Under the pieces are notes generated by a model. The model made no database searches. It saw only the letters and a program-made list of their open reading frames with translations, and was not told where the DNA came from. The translations under genes were made by a program, and so were the position numbers. From Actinocatenispora thailandica (GTDB lineage: Bacteria; Actinomycetota; Actinomycetes; Mycobacteriales; Micromonosporaceae), in the NCBI RefSeq assembly GCF_016865425.1, contig NZ_AP023355.1:1920198-1984197 (forward strand): DNA of 64,000 nt. The letters run 5' to 3'. Below, piece after piece: positions 35,314 to 43,058 of the stretch (positions are counted from its first letter, which is position 1; each line of letters opens with the position of its first letter).

Positions 35314-35943
35314 ATGACCCTGTTGCGCATCGATTCGAGCATCCAGGGCGACGGTTCGAGCAGCAGCGCACTGGCCGACCAGGTGGTGTCCGCATTCCGT
35401 GCCGCCCGGCCGGCCGACCCGATCGTCACCCGGCACCTGGGCGAGCAGCCGCTGCCGGCCGATGCCTGGCGGGCCGCGCTCGGCGCCAAGGCGGTCCCGG
35501 ACGAGCAGCGGACCCCGGCCGCTCGGGCGGCGCTGGCGCTGGCCGGCGAGGTCGCCGACGAACTGCGCGCCGCGGACGCCGCCGTGCTGGCCCTGCCGCT
35601 CTACAACTACGGCGTCTCACAGCACGTCAAGACCTGGATCGACCTGGCCATCGCCGGCGCCGACCAGGGGGCGGCGCTGCTCGCCGGCACGCCCGTGGTG
35701 CTGGTCACCACCCGCGGCGGCGCGTACGGGCCGGGCACGCCGCGGGAGGGCTGGGACCACAACACCGGCTACCTGCGGCGGATCCTCGCCGACGTGTGGG
35801 GCGCCCAGCTGACCGTGGTCGAACGCGAGTTCACCCTGGTCGGCGTCAACCCGGCGCTGGACGAGTTCCGCGAGCACGCCGCCATGCTGCGCAAGAGCGC
35901 CGAGGAGGCCGCCGCCGAGGCCGGCCGCGCCCTGGCGGCCTGA
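35314..35943 (+). CDS. FMN-dependent NADH-azoreductase/quinone reductase
   Basis: 209 aa; ATG with AGGAG upstream. The flavodoxin-like fold is evident: LLRIDSSIQGDGSSSSALADQVV (phosphate loop), ADAAVLALPLYNYGVSQHVKTWIDL (the conserved P-x-Y-N-x-G that lines FMN), and LVTTRGGAYGPGTPREGWDHNTGYLRRIL. This is the AzoR (acyl carrier protein phosphodiesterase-annotated) family: homodimeric, uses NADH to reduce quinones and azo bonds. Regulation by the divergent MarR through the paired TTGAA palindromes is likely. I give no symbol because members differ in substrate. Confidence 0.93.
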   Translation: MTLLRIDSSIQGDGSSSSALADQVVSAFRAARPADPIVTRHLGEQPLPADAWRAALGAKAVPDEQRTPAARAALALAGEVADELRAADAAVLALPLYNYGVSQHVKTWIDLAIAGADQGAALLAGTPVVLVTTRGGAYGPGTPREGWDHNTGYLRRILADVWGAQLTVVEREFTLVGVNPALDEFREHAAMLRKSAEEAAAEAGRALAA

Positions 35944-35998
35944 CCGTCGGACGACCGTGCCCTCCTCCGGGCCGCGGCGCCCGGCGCGCGGTACCCGG

Positions 35999-36170
35999 AT
36001 GCGGCGCCGACGCGCGGCACCGAGATGCGGCGCCGACGCGCGGCACCCGAGATGCGGCGCCGACGCGCGGCACCCGAGATGCGGCGCCGACGCGCGGCAC
36101 CCGAGATGCGGCGCCGGCGCGCAGTACCAGAGATGCGGCGCCGGCGCGCGGCACCCGAGATGCGGCGCCC
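35999..36170. repeat. Seven-unit 27-bp tandem array
   Basis: Units of the form ATGCGGCGCCGACGCGCGGC plus ACCCGAG start at 35999 (26 bp), then 36025, 36052, 36079, 36106, 36133 and a partial unit at 36160. Because 27 is a multiple of three, several frames stay open, but the Arg-rich frame has no start signal. It lies between convergent azoreductase and PhzF genes. Confidence 0.92.
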
Positions 36171-36237
36171 GGGCCGGCAGGCCGACCTGCGGTGCAGCTC
36201 CCAGGTGCCGCCGGCACGTGGGACTCCGTAAGGTGCC

Positions 36238-37101
36238 CTAGGGTGCGGCCGTCGGCCGCGGGTCGATCGGTACCGCCGTGCCGGTGACCCGCACCGACGC
36301 CTCGCCAGGGTGCAGATCGACCCGCAGCAGGCTCGGCCGGCCCATGTCGTACCCCTGGTGGATGGTCAGCCGCGCATCGTCAGGCACCAGCCCCAGCTCG
36401 CGGGCGTACCCGCCGAAGGCGGCCGCCGCCGCCCCGGTCGCCGGGTCCTCCACCACGCCGCCGACCGGGAACGGGTCACGGGCGTGGAAGACCGTCGCCG
36501 ACTCGCGCCACACCAGCTGGACGGTGGTCAGCTCCAGCCGCCGCATCAGCGCCAGCAGCCGGTCGAAGTCGTAGTCCAGGGCGGCGAGCCGGCCCCGGGT
36601 GGCCGCCGCCAGGACCAGGTGACGGACCCCGGCGAACGCGATGCGCGGAGGCAGCGCGGGGTCCAGCTCGCTCGCCGGCCAGCGCAGTGCTGCGAGCGCC
36701 TCGGCCAGGTCCGCCGGGTCGACCGGGTACACCCGGGGCGGCACGCTGGACAGCGTCGCGGTCAGCGCCCCGTCGCGCCGGGCCACGCGTACCGGTACCG
36801 GGCCGGCCGGGGTGTGGAACAGCAGGTCGCCGGGGCCGATCCGGTCGCCGAGCGCGACCGCCGTCGCGATGGTGGCGTGCCCGCAGAAGTCCACCTCGGC
36901 CCGGGGGCTGAAGAACCGCAACGTGTGATCGCGCGGCCCGGCGCCCGGGGTCAGGAAGGCGCTCTCGGAGTACCCGACGGCCGCGGCGATCTCCAGCATC
37001 CGGGCATCGCTCAACCCGCTGGCGTCCAGGACGACCCCGGCCCGGTTGCCGCCGTCGGGGGTGCTGGTGAACGCCGTGTAGTGCAGTATCTGGTCGGTCA
37101 T
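36238..37101 (-). CDS. PhzF-family isomerase/epimerase
   Basis: 287 aa. Family marks: TSTPDGGNRAGVVLD near the N terminus, the catalytic Glu in VGYSESAFLTP (about residue 46), RFFSPRAEVDFCGHATIATAVAL, and the second-lobe GGVVEDPATGAAAAAFGGYARELG. The pseudo-twofold diaminopimelate-epimerase-like fold has the normal length. PhzF itself isomerises a dihydro-anthranilate in phenazine synthesis, but most homologues have unknown substrates, and no phenazine genes are nearby. It starts 7 bp after the YjbR-like gene and is cotranscribed with it. Confidence 0.94.
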   Translation of the reverse strand: MTDQILHYTAFTSTPDGGNRAGVVLDASGLSDARMLEIAAAVGYSESAFLTPGAGPRDHTLRFFSPRAEVDFCGHATIATAVALGDRIGPGDLLFHTPAGPVPVRVARRDGALTATLSSVPPRVYPVDPADLAEALAALRWPASELDPALPPRIAFAGVRHLVLAAATRGRLAALDYDFDRLLALMRRLELTTVQLVWRESATVFHARDPFPVGGVVEDPATGAAAAAFGGYARELGLVPDDARLTIHQGYDMGRPSLLRVDLHPGEASVRVTGTAVPIDPRPTAAP

Positions 37102-37108
37102 CGGGTCC

Positions 37109-37531
37109 TCAGGTCAGTTGGTGGGCGTCGAGCCAGGCCCGGGCGCGGCGGGCGGAGGCCTGCGACAGCCAGGCGTCCTGCACCACCTCGGCGAGCTCCT
37201 GGTAGCTCAACCGGTCCAGGTGTTCGGCGCGGACCAGCACCGACCGGTGGCCGTCGAAGTGCGGCGTGGTGAAGAACGGCGAGTCGGGATCGGCCACCAG
37301 CGCCTGCTTGTCGGCCTCCGACTCGACCCAGAAGACGATGACGTCCGGGAACCGCTCGCCGGTGTCCGGGTCGACCGCGTCCGGCCGCGGCGTGCGGAAG
37401 AACACGAAGGACTTCCCGCCGACGCTGTAGACGGGGTTGCCGGTCGATCCCCGCTCGACCTTCACGTACGGCATCGCTCGCGCCAGCTGGTGCACGTCCT
37501 CGACCCGTGCCGGCCGCCCGTCGCCCGCCAT
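37109..37531 (-). CDS. MmcQ/YjbR-family protein
   Basis: 140 aa from the ATG at 37529-37531. The sequence VEDVHQLARAMPYVKVERGSTGNPVYSVGGKSFVFFRTPRPDA followed by SEADKQALVADPDSPFFTTPHFDGHRSVLVRAEHL, then ELAEVVQDAWLSQASARRARAWLDAH, is the double-wing YjbR/CyaY-like fold (DUF419) with its C-terminal helix. These proteins are thought to bind DNA, but biochemical roles are unclear. First gene of a two-gene operon with PhzF. Confidence 0.9.
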   Translation of the reverse strand: MAGDGRPARVEDVHQLARAMPYVKVERGSTGNPVYSVGGKSFVFFRTPRPDAVDPDTGERFPDVIVFWVESEADKQALVADPDSPFFTTPHFDGHRSVLVRAEHLDRLSYQELAEVVQDAWLSQASARRARAWLDAHQLT

Positions 37532-37638
37532 CGCACCAGTGTAGGCGCGGGGGAGGGGCACCGGCCGGCCCACGCAGCGGCGGGTCGCCACGGCCGACCG
37601 CGGTCGCGCCGACCCGCCCGGTCGGGGTGCGGTGCTGG

Positions 37639-38907
37639 TCAGGTACCGGAGCCGACCGGGTCCAGTTCCTCGACGGGGGCCGGGTCGTGCCGGCGCAGCT
37701 GCCGGACCGAGGGAAGCATCGCGGCGGCGAGCGAGCCGCCCGCCATGATCACCGCGCACACCCACAGCCAGGACGTGGTTCCGGTCAGCACCGACAGCGG
37801 CCCGGTCAGCGCGAGCCCGACCGGCCGCGCCACGAACGAGCCGACCATGTCGAAGGAGTACACCCGGGAGAGCTTGTCCTCGGGCACGTTCTGCTGGATG
37901 GACAGCTCCCAGCTGACGGAGAACAGTTCCAGCCCGAGGCCGTGCAGGAACGCGCCGGTCAGCACCAGAACCAGGCCGGGCGTTCCCGGTACGCCGAGGG
38001 CCATCGCGGCGGGGAAGCAGCCGGTCAACGCGAGCAACAGGGTGCCCTGGAACAACCCGCGGTGCGGTCGCCAGCGCAGCGACAGCAGGCCACCGGCGAG
38101 GAACCCGATCATCAGCGCCGCCAGCGCCCAGCCCCAGGCCGCCTTGCTCCAGGTCGCCGACACCACGATCGGGCCCAGTACGCCCTGCACGCCGCCGTAG
38201 AACAGGTGGTACAGCAGGGCCTGCAGGATGAGCATCCACAGCCAGGTGTGCCGGAGCACCTCGCGCAGTCCGGCGCCGAGGTCGCCCAGCATCGACGCGT
38301 GCCGCTCCCGCGCCGGCTCGGGCACCCGCAGCAGGTGATAGCAGGCGGCGGCGACGGCGAAGGTGGCCGCGTCGATCGCGATCGCCCAGCCGGAACCGAG
38401 CGTCGCGGCGATCACCCCGGCGACCGCGAAGCCGACGATCTGGGCGCCGTTCTGCGCCAGCCGGCGTTGGGTGACCGCCTTGCGCAGCAACGGTTCCGGC
38501 ACGGTGTGCCGGGTCATCGCCGAGGATGAGGGGCTGGCCAGGGCGCCGAGGCATCCGTTGACGGCGCCGACGGCCCCGAGCAGCCAGATGCTCGACCAGC
38601 CGCCGATCAGGCTGGCCGCGATCAGTGCCTGGGTCGCCGCCGCGGCGATCGCGGAGCCCTGCATCATCGCCGCGCGGGGCAGGCGGTCGCCGAGCACGCC
38701 GCCGAACAACACGGTGGCGACGTCGGCCAGCGCGTACGCGGCGACGACGAGGCCGAGCTGGTTCGCCGAGCCGCCGAGCGCCAGGACCGCGAAGGCGAGG
38801 GCGACCGGGGTGATGGCGTTGCCGAACGAGCTGGTGCCGGCGCCGATCACGAGCAACCGGAAGTTGCGGTACGCCAGCGGCCGCGCCGCGGCCGGAGCAG
38901 AGGTCAT
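37639..38907 (-). CDS. MFS efflux transporter, MarR-controlled
   Basis: 422 aa with about 12 hydrophobic segments. The N-terminal half has RLLVIGAGTSSFGNAITPVALAFAVLAL and the loop 2-3 motif FGGVLGDRLPRAAMMQ (G-x-x-x-D-R). A PSSSAMTRHTVPEPLLRKAVTQRRLAQNGAQIVGFAVAGVI block is typical of the EntS/MacAB-like DHA3 group that exports siderophores, macrolides or other drugs. It is divergent from a MarR regulator with four phased palindromes between them, so it is probably induced by a toxic compound or own product. Direction of transport is inferred from family. Confidence 0.93.
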   Translation of the reverse strand: MTSAPAAARPLAYRNFRLLVIGAGTSSFGNAITPVALAFAVLALGGSANQLGLVVAAYALADVATVLFGGVLGDRLPRAAMMQGSAIAAAATQALIAASLIGGWSSIWLLGAVGAVNGCLGALASPSSSAMTRHTVPEPLLRKAVTQRRLAQNGAQIVGFAVAGVIAATLGSGWAIAIDAATFAVAAACYHLLRVPEPARERHASMLGDLGAGLREVLRHTWLWMLILQALLYHLFYGGVQGVLGPIVVSATWSKAAWGWALAALMIGFLAGGLLSLRWRPHRGLFQGTLLLALTGCFPAAMALGVPGTPGLVLVLTGAFLHGLGLELFSVSWELSIQQNVPEDKLSRVYSFDMVGSFVARPVGLALTGPLSVLTGTTSWLWVCAVIMAGGSLAAAMLPSVRQLRRHDPAPVEELDPVGSGT

Positions 38908-38921
38908 GGCGATGATGGTAT

Positions 38922-38978
38922 TTCGCTGGCGAATCTTTCGTCAACGAAATTTTCGCCAGCGAGATTCTCGTCGCCGAA
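38922..38978. promoter_or_regulatory. Four phased palindromes, 15-bp period (MarR operators)
   Basis: TTCGCTGGCGAA (38922), TTCGTCAACGAA (38937), TTCGCCAGCGAG (38952) and CTCGTCGCCGAA (38967) all fit TTCG-N4-CGAA and start exactly 15 bp apart. They begin 15 bp upstream of the MFS start codon and end 22 bp before the MarR start. Confidence 0.85.
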
Positions 38979-39000
38979 GCACTGTCGCTAGGATGGGGGT

Positions 39001-39510
39001 ATGCCGCCGGAGGACTGGACCGACCGTCACGTGGCCCGTTGGCGAGACCACTGGTCGGGCATTTCGTACGACGACCAGGTCGAAGGCATCGTCACCCGGA
39101 TCGGGCGCATCGCGCACTACCTCGGCGAGACGATGAAGCGTGCCGCGGCCGCCTCGGACCTGCAGGAGTCGGAGTACAAGACGCTGCACGAGCTGATGAT
39201 CCGGAACACCCCCGGCTCGGCCTCACCCGGCGAACTCGCCGACGACCTGAAGATCTCCGGCGCCGGGATGACCGGCCGGCTCGACACGCTGGAGAAGAAG
39301 GGCTGGATCCGGCGGGTTTCGGCGATCGAGGACCGGCGGCGGGTGATCGTCCAGATCACCCCGAAGGGCACCGAGATCTGGCGCGGCGCGATGGCCAACC
39401 GCGGCACCGCCGAGGACGAGCTGGTCGGCAGCCTGACCGAGCGGGAACGCGCCGCACTCAACCGCATCCTGAAGAAGCTCACCCTGCACATCGAGTCGCT
39501 GCCCGACTGA
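39001..39510 (+). CDS. MarR-family regulator of MFS pump
   Basis: 169 aa. A TAGGAT -10 (38989-38994) ends six bases before the ATG, so the message is probably leaderless, although GGGGG lies between. N-terminal extension DWTDRHVARWRDHWSGISYDDQVEGIVTRIGRIAHYL, then the winged helix around residues 60-125: ESEYKTLHELMIRNTPGSASPGELADDLKISGAGMTGRLDTLEKKGWIRRVSAIEDRRRVIVQITPKG. It is divergent from the MFS transporter and the palindromic array between them is its obvious binding region. Confidence 0.93.
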   Translation: MPPEDWTDRHVARWRDHWSGISYDDQVEGIVTRIGRIAHYLGETMKRAAAASDLQESEYKTLHELMIRNTPGSASPGELADDLKISGAGMTGRLDTLEKKGWIRRVSAIEDRRRVIVQITPKGTEIWRGAMANRGTAEDELVGSLTERERAALNRILKKLTLHIESLPD

Positions 39511-39543
39511 CCGGCCGGACCCGGCCCGCGCCGGGGGCCGGTC
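39509..39543. terminator. Bidirectional hairpin between convergent genes
   Basis: GACCGGCC (39509-39516) and GGCCGGTC (39536-39543) pair perfectly and overlap the stop codons of both the MarR gene and the convergent lyase gene; the loop is GC-rich and can pair further internally. Confidence 0.6.
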
Positions 39544-41476
39544 AGGCCGAGGCCACGTCGAGGGCGCCGGACCGCAGCGCGGTGCGCAGCCGGCGCAGGT
39601 CGACGCCCAGCGGCCGGTCCTGGTACACCGGCGGCACCAGCTCGCCGATCGCCGCGCGCAGCGGTACCAGCGCCGGCGCGATCGCCGCTCCCCGCACCGT
39701 CCACGCCTGGTACGCGGTGAGCAGCTCGGCCGCGGTGATCGACTCGACCCGGTCCAGCGCGGCACGCAGTTGCTCGCCGGCCGCCGGCGCGAACGCCTGC
39801 AGGTCCTCCTGCCCGGCCGAGGTGTCCAGCGAACCCAGCGTCGCCGGCGCCGCCAGGCGCCGCAGCGCCTGCAACTCGCCGACCGCCCGCTTGTGCACCG
39901 TCACCAGCCCGGCCTGCGGCCCGGGTACCGCAGCCAGCTGCGGCGGCAGCCCGCTGTAGCGCTCGTCCAGCAGCCGTGCCATCCGCTGCACGCTCGACTC
40001 CGCGGCGTGGGTGAGCGCCGCGGTCACCGCGTCCAGCCGCAGCCCCAGCTCGCAGGCGTGGTAACCGGCCGTGGACACGAACTCGCCGGCCAGGAACGCG
40101 GGGGAGTCGGTCACCCAGCCCAGCGCCCGGTCCACCGCGCCGGCGAGATCCGCGACGGTACGGCTCAGGTGCGCGAGCACCTGCGGTACCACCCGGAACG
40201 ACACCGGCGCGTGCAGCACGCCGGCCCGCACGGTGCCGCCGTCGGTCAGCGCCCGCAGCCGCGCGTACCGGTCCGCCAGCACCGGATCGCCCGCGGCCAG
40301 CCGCGGGTCGTACCCGGCGCGGGGGGCACCGAGCGCGTCGATCGTCGCCGCCGCGGCGACCAGCAGCCGCTCCGTCGCGGTGGCCGCCTCGGCGCCGCGC
40401 CGGATCCCGTGCATGGTGGCCACCGGGATGCCCTCCAGCAGGATCACGCCCTCCTTCGGACCCGGCCGGTACGGCTCGACGCCACGGGCGGCGAGCGCCT
40501 CGGCGGCGGGTACCTCGACGCGGTCGCCGGACGGGTCTGCGAGGCCGGCCGCGGCGGCCGGATCCCCGCCCGGCGCGGCCGGGTCGCGTTCGGCCAGTAC
40601 CGTGCCGATCCCGGCGAGGGCCTGGCCGGCGTGGCACAGCGGGATGATCTCGCCGGCACAGCCGATGCCCTCGCGCGGCACCGCGGGATGGAAGCCGTCG
40701 TTGAGCCGGTCCGCGAGGAACCGGCACAGCTCGGCGCTCGCCCCGGTTTCCGGCCGCAGCGCGGTGCGCAGCACGATCGCCAGCAGCGCTCGGACGTCCG
40801 CCACCGGGAGCCAGGGCGGCTCACCGACCGCCCGCGCGGTGAGCAGCCGGAGCTGGTGGCTGGCCTGCTCGTCGGGGTCGAGGCGGCGGCCGGCGAAGGC
40901 GCCCATGCCGGTCGTCACCCCGTACACCGGGCGGTTCGGGTCGGTGAGCGCGGCGCGGACCTGCTCGCGGTTGGCGGCCACCTCGGCGAGCAGCCGCGGC
41001 GACAGCGTCAGCCGGGCGCCGTCGGCGATCGCGCGGATCGCGTCGGCGCCGAAGCCGCCCCGGGCCGACCGGTCGGTACCCGAAACGCTCGCGTCCGATC
41101 GGTCCGCGCCGGGTTCGGCGGCGTCGGGACCGCCCGCGTCGGGCCCGGCGGCGTCAGGGTTGCCGGTACCCGGCCCGTCCGCGCCGGACCCGTCCGCGCC
41201 GGACCCGCGTCGCACGCCGCGCAGGTTCGTGTCGTGCCCGTCCGCGCCGGGCCCGCCTCGCACGCCGCGCAGGTTCGTGTCCTGCCCGCTCGTGTCGTGC
41301 CCGTTCGTGCCCTGCCCGTTCGTGCCGTACCCGATCGTGCCCTGCCGGTTCGTCGTGCCGTGCCCGGCCATGCCGGGAACGGCGACCCGGTCGACCCGCA
41401 CCTGCCGCTCGTCGCCGTCGCGCACCCTGCCCCCAGTCCCACCGAGTCGCCGCCGGGTGTTCGCCGCCCGGCCCAC
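39542..41476 (-). CDS. HAL/PAL-family ammonia-lyase homologue, Cys-Ala-Gly MIO site
   Basis: Up to 644 aa from GTG 41476; the true start is uncertain because residues 1-110 are Gly/Asp/Thr-rich low complexity, and the lyase domain begins near residue 113 (FGADAIRAIADGARLTLSPRLLAEV). Family blocks follow: NRPVYGVTTGMGAF, then REGIGCAGEIIPLCHAGQAL, then YRPGPKEGVILLEGIPVATM. The canonical Ala-Ser-Gly that cyclises to the electrophilic MIO group is Cys273-Ala274-Gly275 here, with no Ser. The C-terminal half (DSPAFLAGEFVSTAGYHACELGLRLDAVTAAL) is well kept. A classic deamination by MIO chemistry is not expected; it may bind or aminate by another route, or be inactive. Confidence 0.85.
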   Translation of the reverse strand: MGRAANTRRRLGGTGGRVRDGDERQVRVDRVAVPGMAGHGTTNRQGTIGYGTNGQGTNGHDTSGQDTNLRGVRGGPGADGHDTNLRGVRRGSGADGSGADGPGTGNPDAAGPDAGGPDAAEPGADRSDASVSGTDRSARGGFGADAIRAIADGARLTLSPRLLAEVAANREQVRAALTDPNRPVYGVTTGMGAFAGRRLDPDEQASHQLRLLTARAVGEPPWLPVADVRALLAIVLRTALRPETGASAELCRFLADRLNDGFHPAVPREGIGCAGEIIPLCHAGQALAGIGTVLAERDPAAPGGDPAAAAGLADPSGDRVEVPAAEALAARGVEPYRPGPKEGVILLEGIPVATMHGIRRGAEAATATERLLVAAAATIDALGAPRAGYDPRLAAGDPVLADRYARLRALTDGGTVRAGVLHAPVSFRVVPQVLAHLSRTVADLAGAVDRALGWVTDSPAFLAGEFVSTAGYHACELGLRLDAVTAALTHAAESSVQRMARLLDERYSGLPPQLAAVPGPQAGLVTVHKRAVGELQALRRLAAPATLGSLDTSAGQEDLQAFAPAAGEQLRAALDRVESITAAELLTAYQAWTVRGAAIAPALVPLRAAIGELVPPVYQDRPLGVDLRRLRTALRSGALDVASA

Positions 41477-41487
41477 TCATACTGCGC

Positions 41488-41553
41488 TTTCAACCGAGAG
41501 GTTGACGGAGTGGCGGGTGCCGGCTAGGCTCTCTTTAAACCGATGAGTTGAAA
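41488..41553. promoter_or_regulatory. Two ArsR-type operator copies
   Basis: TTTCAACCGAGAGGTTGACG (41488-41507, containing the palindrome TCAACC-GAGA-GGTTGA) and TTTAAACCGATGAGTTGAAA (41534-41553) are related 20-mers 46 bp apart. They flank the presumed -10 TAGGCT (41525-41530) of the ArsR operon. Confidence 0.65.
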
Positions 41554-41562
41554 GGGGGTGCG

Positions 41563-41952
41563 ATGGACACGCTGACCCGAGCCTTCGCCGCCCTCGCCGA
41601 CCCGACCCGGCGCGACATGGTCTCCCGGCTCGCCGACGGCGATGCCACCGTGAGCCAGCTCGCCGAGCCGTACCGGATCTCGTTGCAGGCGATCTACAAG
41701 CACCTGCGGGTGCTGGAGGACGCCGGGCTGGTCAGCCGACCGCGCGGCCCGCAACCCCGATCGGTGCGGCTGGAGATCGAGGCCCTGGACCTGCTGGACA
41801 CCTGGATCGAGCGGCACCGGGTGCGGGTCGAACAGCGCTACCAGCGCCTGGACGCGGTCCTGGCGCAGATGGGGGGAGACGACGATGAGCCAGCTCACCG
41901 AGGCGAGGATCGAGGCGGACCGCCGGCTGCCGATCGTCCGGGTCACGCGTGA
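41563..41952 (+). CDS. ArsR-family (SmtB-fold) regulator
   Basis: 129 aa; ATG with AAAGGGGG upstream. The winged helix occupies residues 1-85: LTRAFAALADPTRRDMVSRLADGDATVSQLAEPYRISLQAIYKHLRVLEDAGLVSRPRGPQPRSVRLEIEAL. It lacks the Cys-x-Cys metal-binding motif of ArsR/SmtB, so it belongs to the metal-independent group that usually precedes an SRPBCC gene, as here. The SRPBCC gene starts inside its last 68 bp. It probably represses its own operon through the two related sites upstream. Confidence 0.93.
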   Translation: MDTLTRAFAALADPTRRDMVSRLADGDATVSQLAEPYRISLQAIYKHLRVLEDAGLVSRPRGPQPRSVRLEIEALDLLDTWIERHRVRVEQRYQRLDAVLAQMGGDDDEPAHRGEDRGGPPAADRPGHA

Positions 41953-42367
41953 CTTCGGCGCGACGCCGGCGCAACTGCTGCGCGCGCACACCGACCCGGG
42001 GCTGTTCGTGCGGTGGGTCGGGCCGGATGCGCTGACCACCCGGATCGACCACTGGGACGCGCGCACCGGCGGCAGCTGGCGCTACGTCTCGGTCGACGGC
42101 GACACCGAGCACTGGTTCCACGGCTGCTTCCACGAGGTCGGCCCGGCGCGTCTGGTGCAGACCTTCACGTACGAGGGGGCGCCGGAGGGTGTCGCGCTGG
42201 AGACGATGTGGTTCGAGGAACTCGGCGGTGGCCGCACCCGGCTGCACACCCAGTCGCTGGTGGACAGCTTCGAGGCCCGCGACGCGATCCTGCGCAGCGG
42301 CATGGAGGTCGGCATCGCCGAGGGCTACGCGAAGCTGGAGAGGATGCTCGACGATGGCACTGTCTGA
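41885..42367 (+). CDS. SRPBCC/Aha1-domain protein
   Basis: 160 aa. The START-like lipid/ligand-binding fold is visible: IVRVTRDFGATPAQLLRAHTDPGLFVRWVGPDALTTRIDHWDARTGGSWRYV, then ETMWFEELGGGRTRLHTQSL and a C-terminal helix GMEVGIAEGYAKLERML. Family members are ATPase-activator-like (AHSA1) proteins with a hydrophobic cavity; cellular role is mostly unknown. It overlaps the ArsR gene by 68 bp and the next gene by 14 bp, so the three form one tightly coupled operon. Confidence 0.93.
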   Translation: MSQLTEARIEADRRLPIVRVTRDFGATPAQLLRAHTDPGLFVRWVGPDALTTRIDHWDARTGGSWRYVSVDGDTEHWFHGCFHEVGPARLVQTFTYEGAPEGVALETMWFEELGGGRTRLHTQSLVDSFEARDAILRSGMEVGIAEGYAKLERMLDDGTV

Positions 42368-42923
42368 CCGCCCGGCCGACCGGCACCGGCAGGTTGCCGG
42401 CCTGTTCACCGACCGGGTCCGGGGCGCCGACCGCTGGGATGCGCCGGCGCCGGTCGCCGGCTGGACCGCCCGCGACGTGGTGCGCCACCTGACCGACTGG
42501 TTCCCGGCGTTCCTGGCCGCCGGCGCCGGCATCGAGCTGCCGGCCCGGCCGTCGGTCGACGACGACCCGGTGGCCGCCTGGCAGGCGCACACCGAGTCGG
42601 TGCAGGCGATCCTCGACGACCCGGAGACGGTGCACCGCAGCCTGTCCAACCCGCACCTCGGCACGGTGCCGCTCGATGCCGCGATCGACCAGTTCTACAC
42701 CGCCGACGTGTTCATGCACACCTGGGACCTGGCCCGGGCCACCGGCCAGGACGACCGGCTGGACGCCGACTTCTGCGGGCAGCTGCTCGGCGGGTTGGAG
42801 CCGATGGAGGAGATCCTGCGCTCGTCCGGCCAGTACGGGCCGCGCGTCGCGGTGAGCGACGACGCCGACGTGCAGGCCCGGCTGATCGGCTTCATCGGCC
42901 GCGATCCGCACTGGGCCGCCTGA
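42354..42923 (+). CDS. Mycothiol-dependent isomerase-fold protein (TIGR03086-like)
   Basis: 189 aa. DinB/MDMPI N-terminal bundle: DRVRGADRWDAPAPVAGWTARDVVRHLTDWFPAFLAAGAG, in which W-x-x-R-D-V-V-x-H gives the first metal-site His, and YTADVFMHTWDLARATGQD supplies the second (H-x-W-D-L-A). The TIGR03086 group is restricted mainly to actinobacteria and thought to use mycothiol. It is the third gene of the ArsR operon, ending before a strong hairpin. Substrate unknown. Confidence 0.9.
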   Translation: MALSDRPADRHRQVAGLFTDRVRGADRWDAPAPVAGWTARDVVRHLTDWFPAFLAAGAGIELPARPSVDDDPVAAWQAHTESVQAILDDPETVHRSLSNPHLGTVPLDAAIDQFYTADVFMHTWDLARATGQDDRLDADFCGQLLGGLEPMEEILRSSGQYGPRVAVSDDADVQARLIGFIGRDPHWAA

Positions 42924-42982
42924 CCGCACCGGTTGTCTGCTCGCGCTGGGTGTCTGACCGTACTGCGCCACCTGACCACGAC

Positions 42983-43008
42983 GGGCGGCCGGACCGCACC
43001 GGCCGCCC
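42983..43008. terminator. Hairpin with perfect 10-bp arms between convergent genes
   Basis: GGGCGGCCGG (42983-42992) and CCGGCCGCCC (42999-43008) enclose a 6-nt loop. It lies between the ArsR operon and the convergent DUF6924 gene, probably ending both. Confidence 0.75.
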
Positions 43009-43058
43009 GACCGCACCGCCTGCCCCATCTTCCGCCCACCGGGCCGGAAGGTGGTGGC

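Noticed and set aside
35999-36170. CRISPR array
   Set aside because: Units are contiguous without spacers, and no cas genes are near.
36025-36231. Arg-rich frame coding repeated MRRRRAAPE units
   Set aside because: Product of the 27-bp tandem array being a multiple of three; no ribosome site, and the frame depends wholly on the repeat.
36238-37101. Phenazine biosynthesis locus suggested by the PhzF homologue
   Set aside because: No other phz-type genes nearby; PhzF homologues are widespread and mostly of unknown function.
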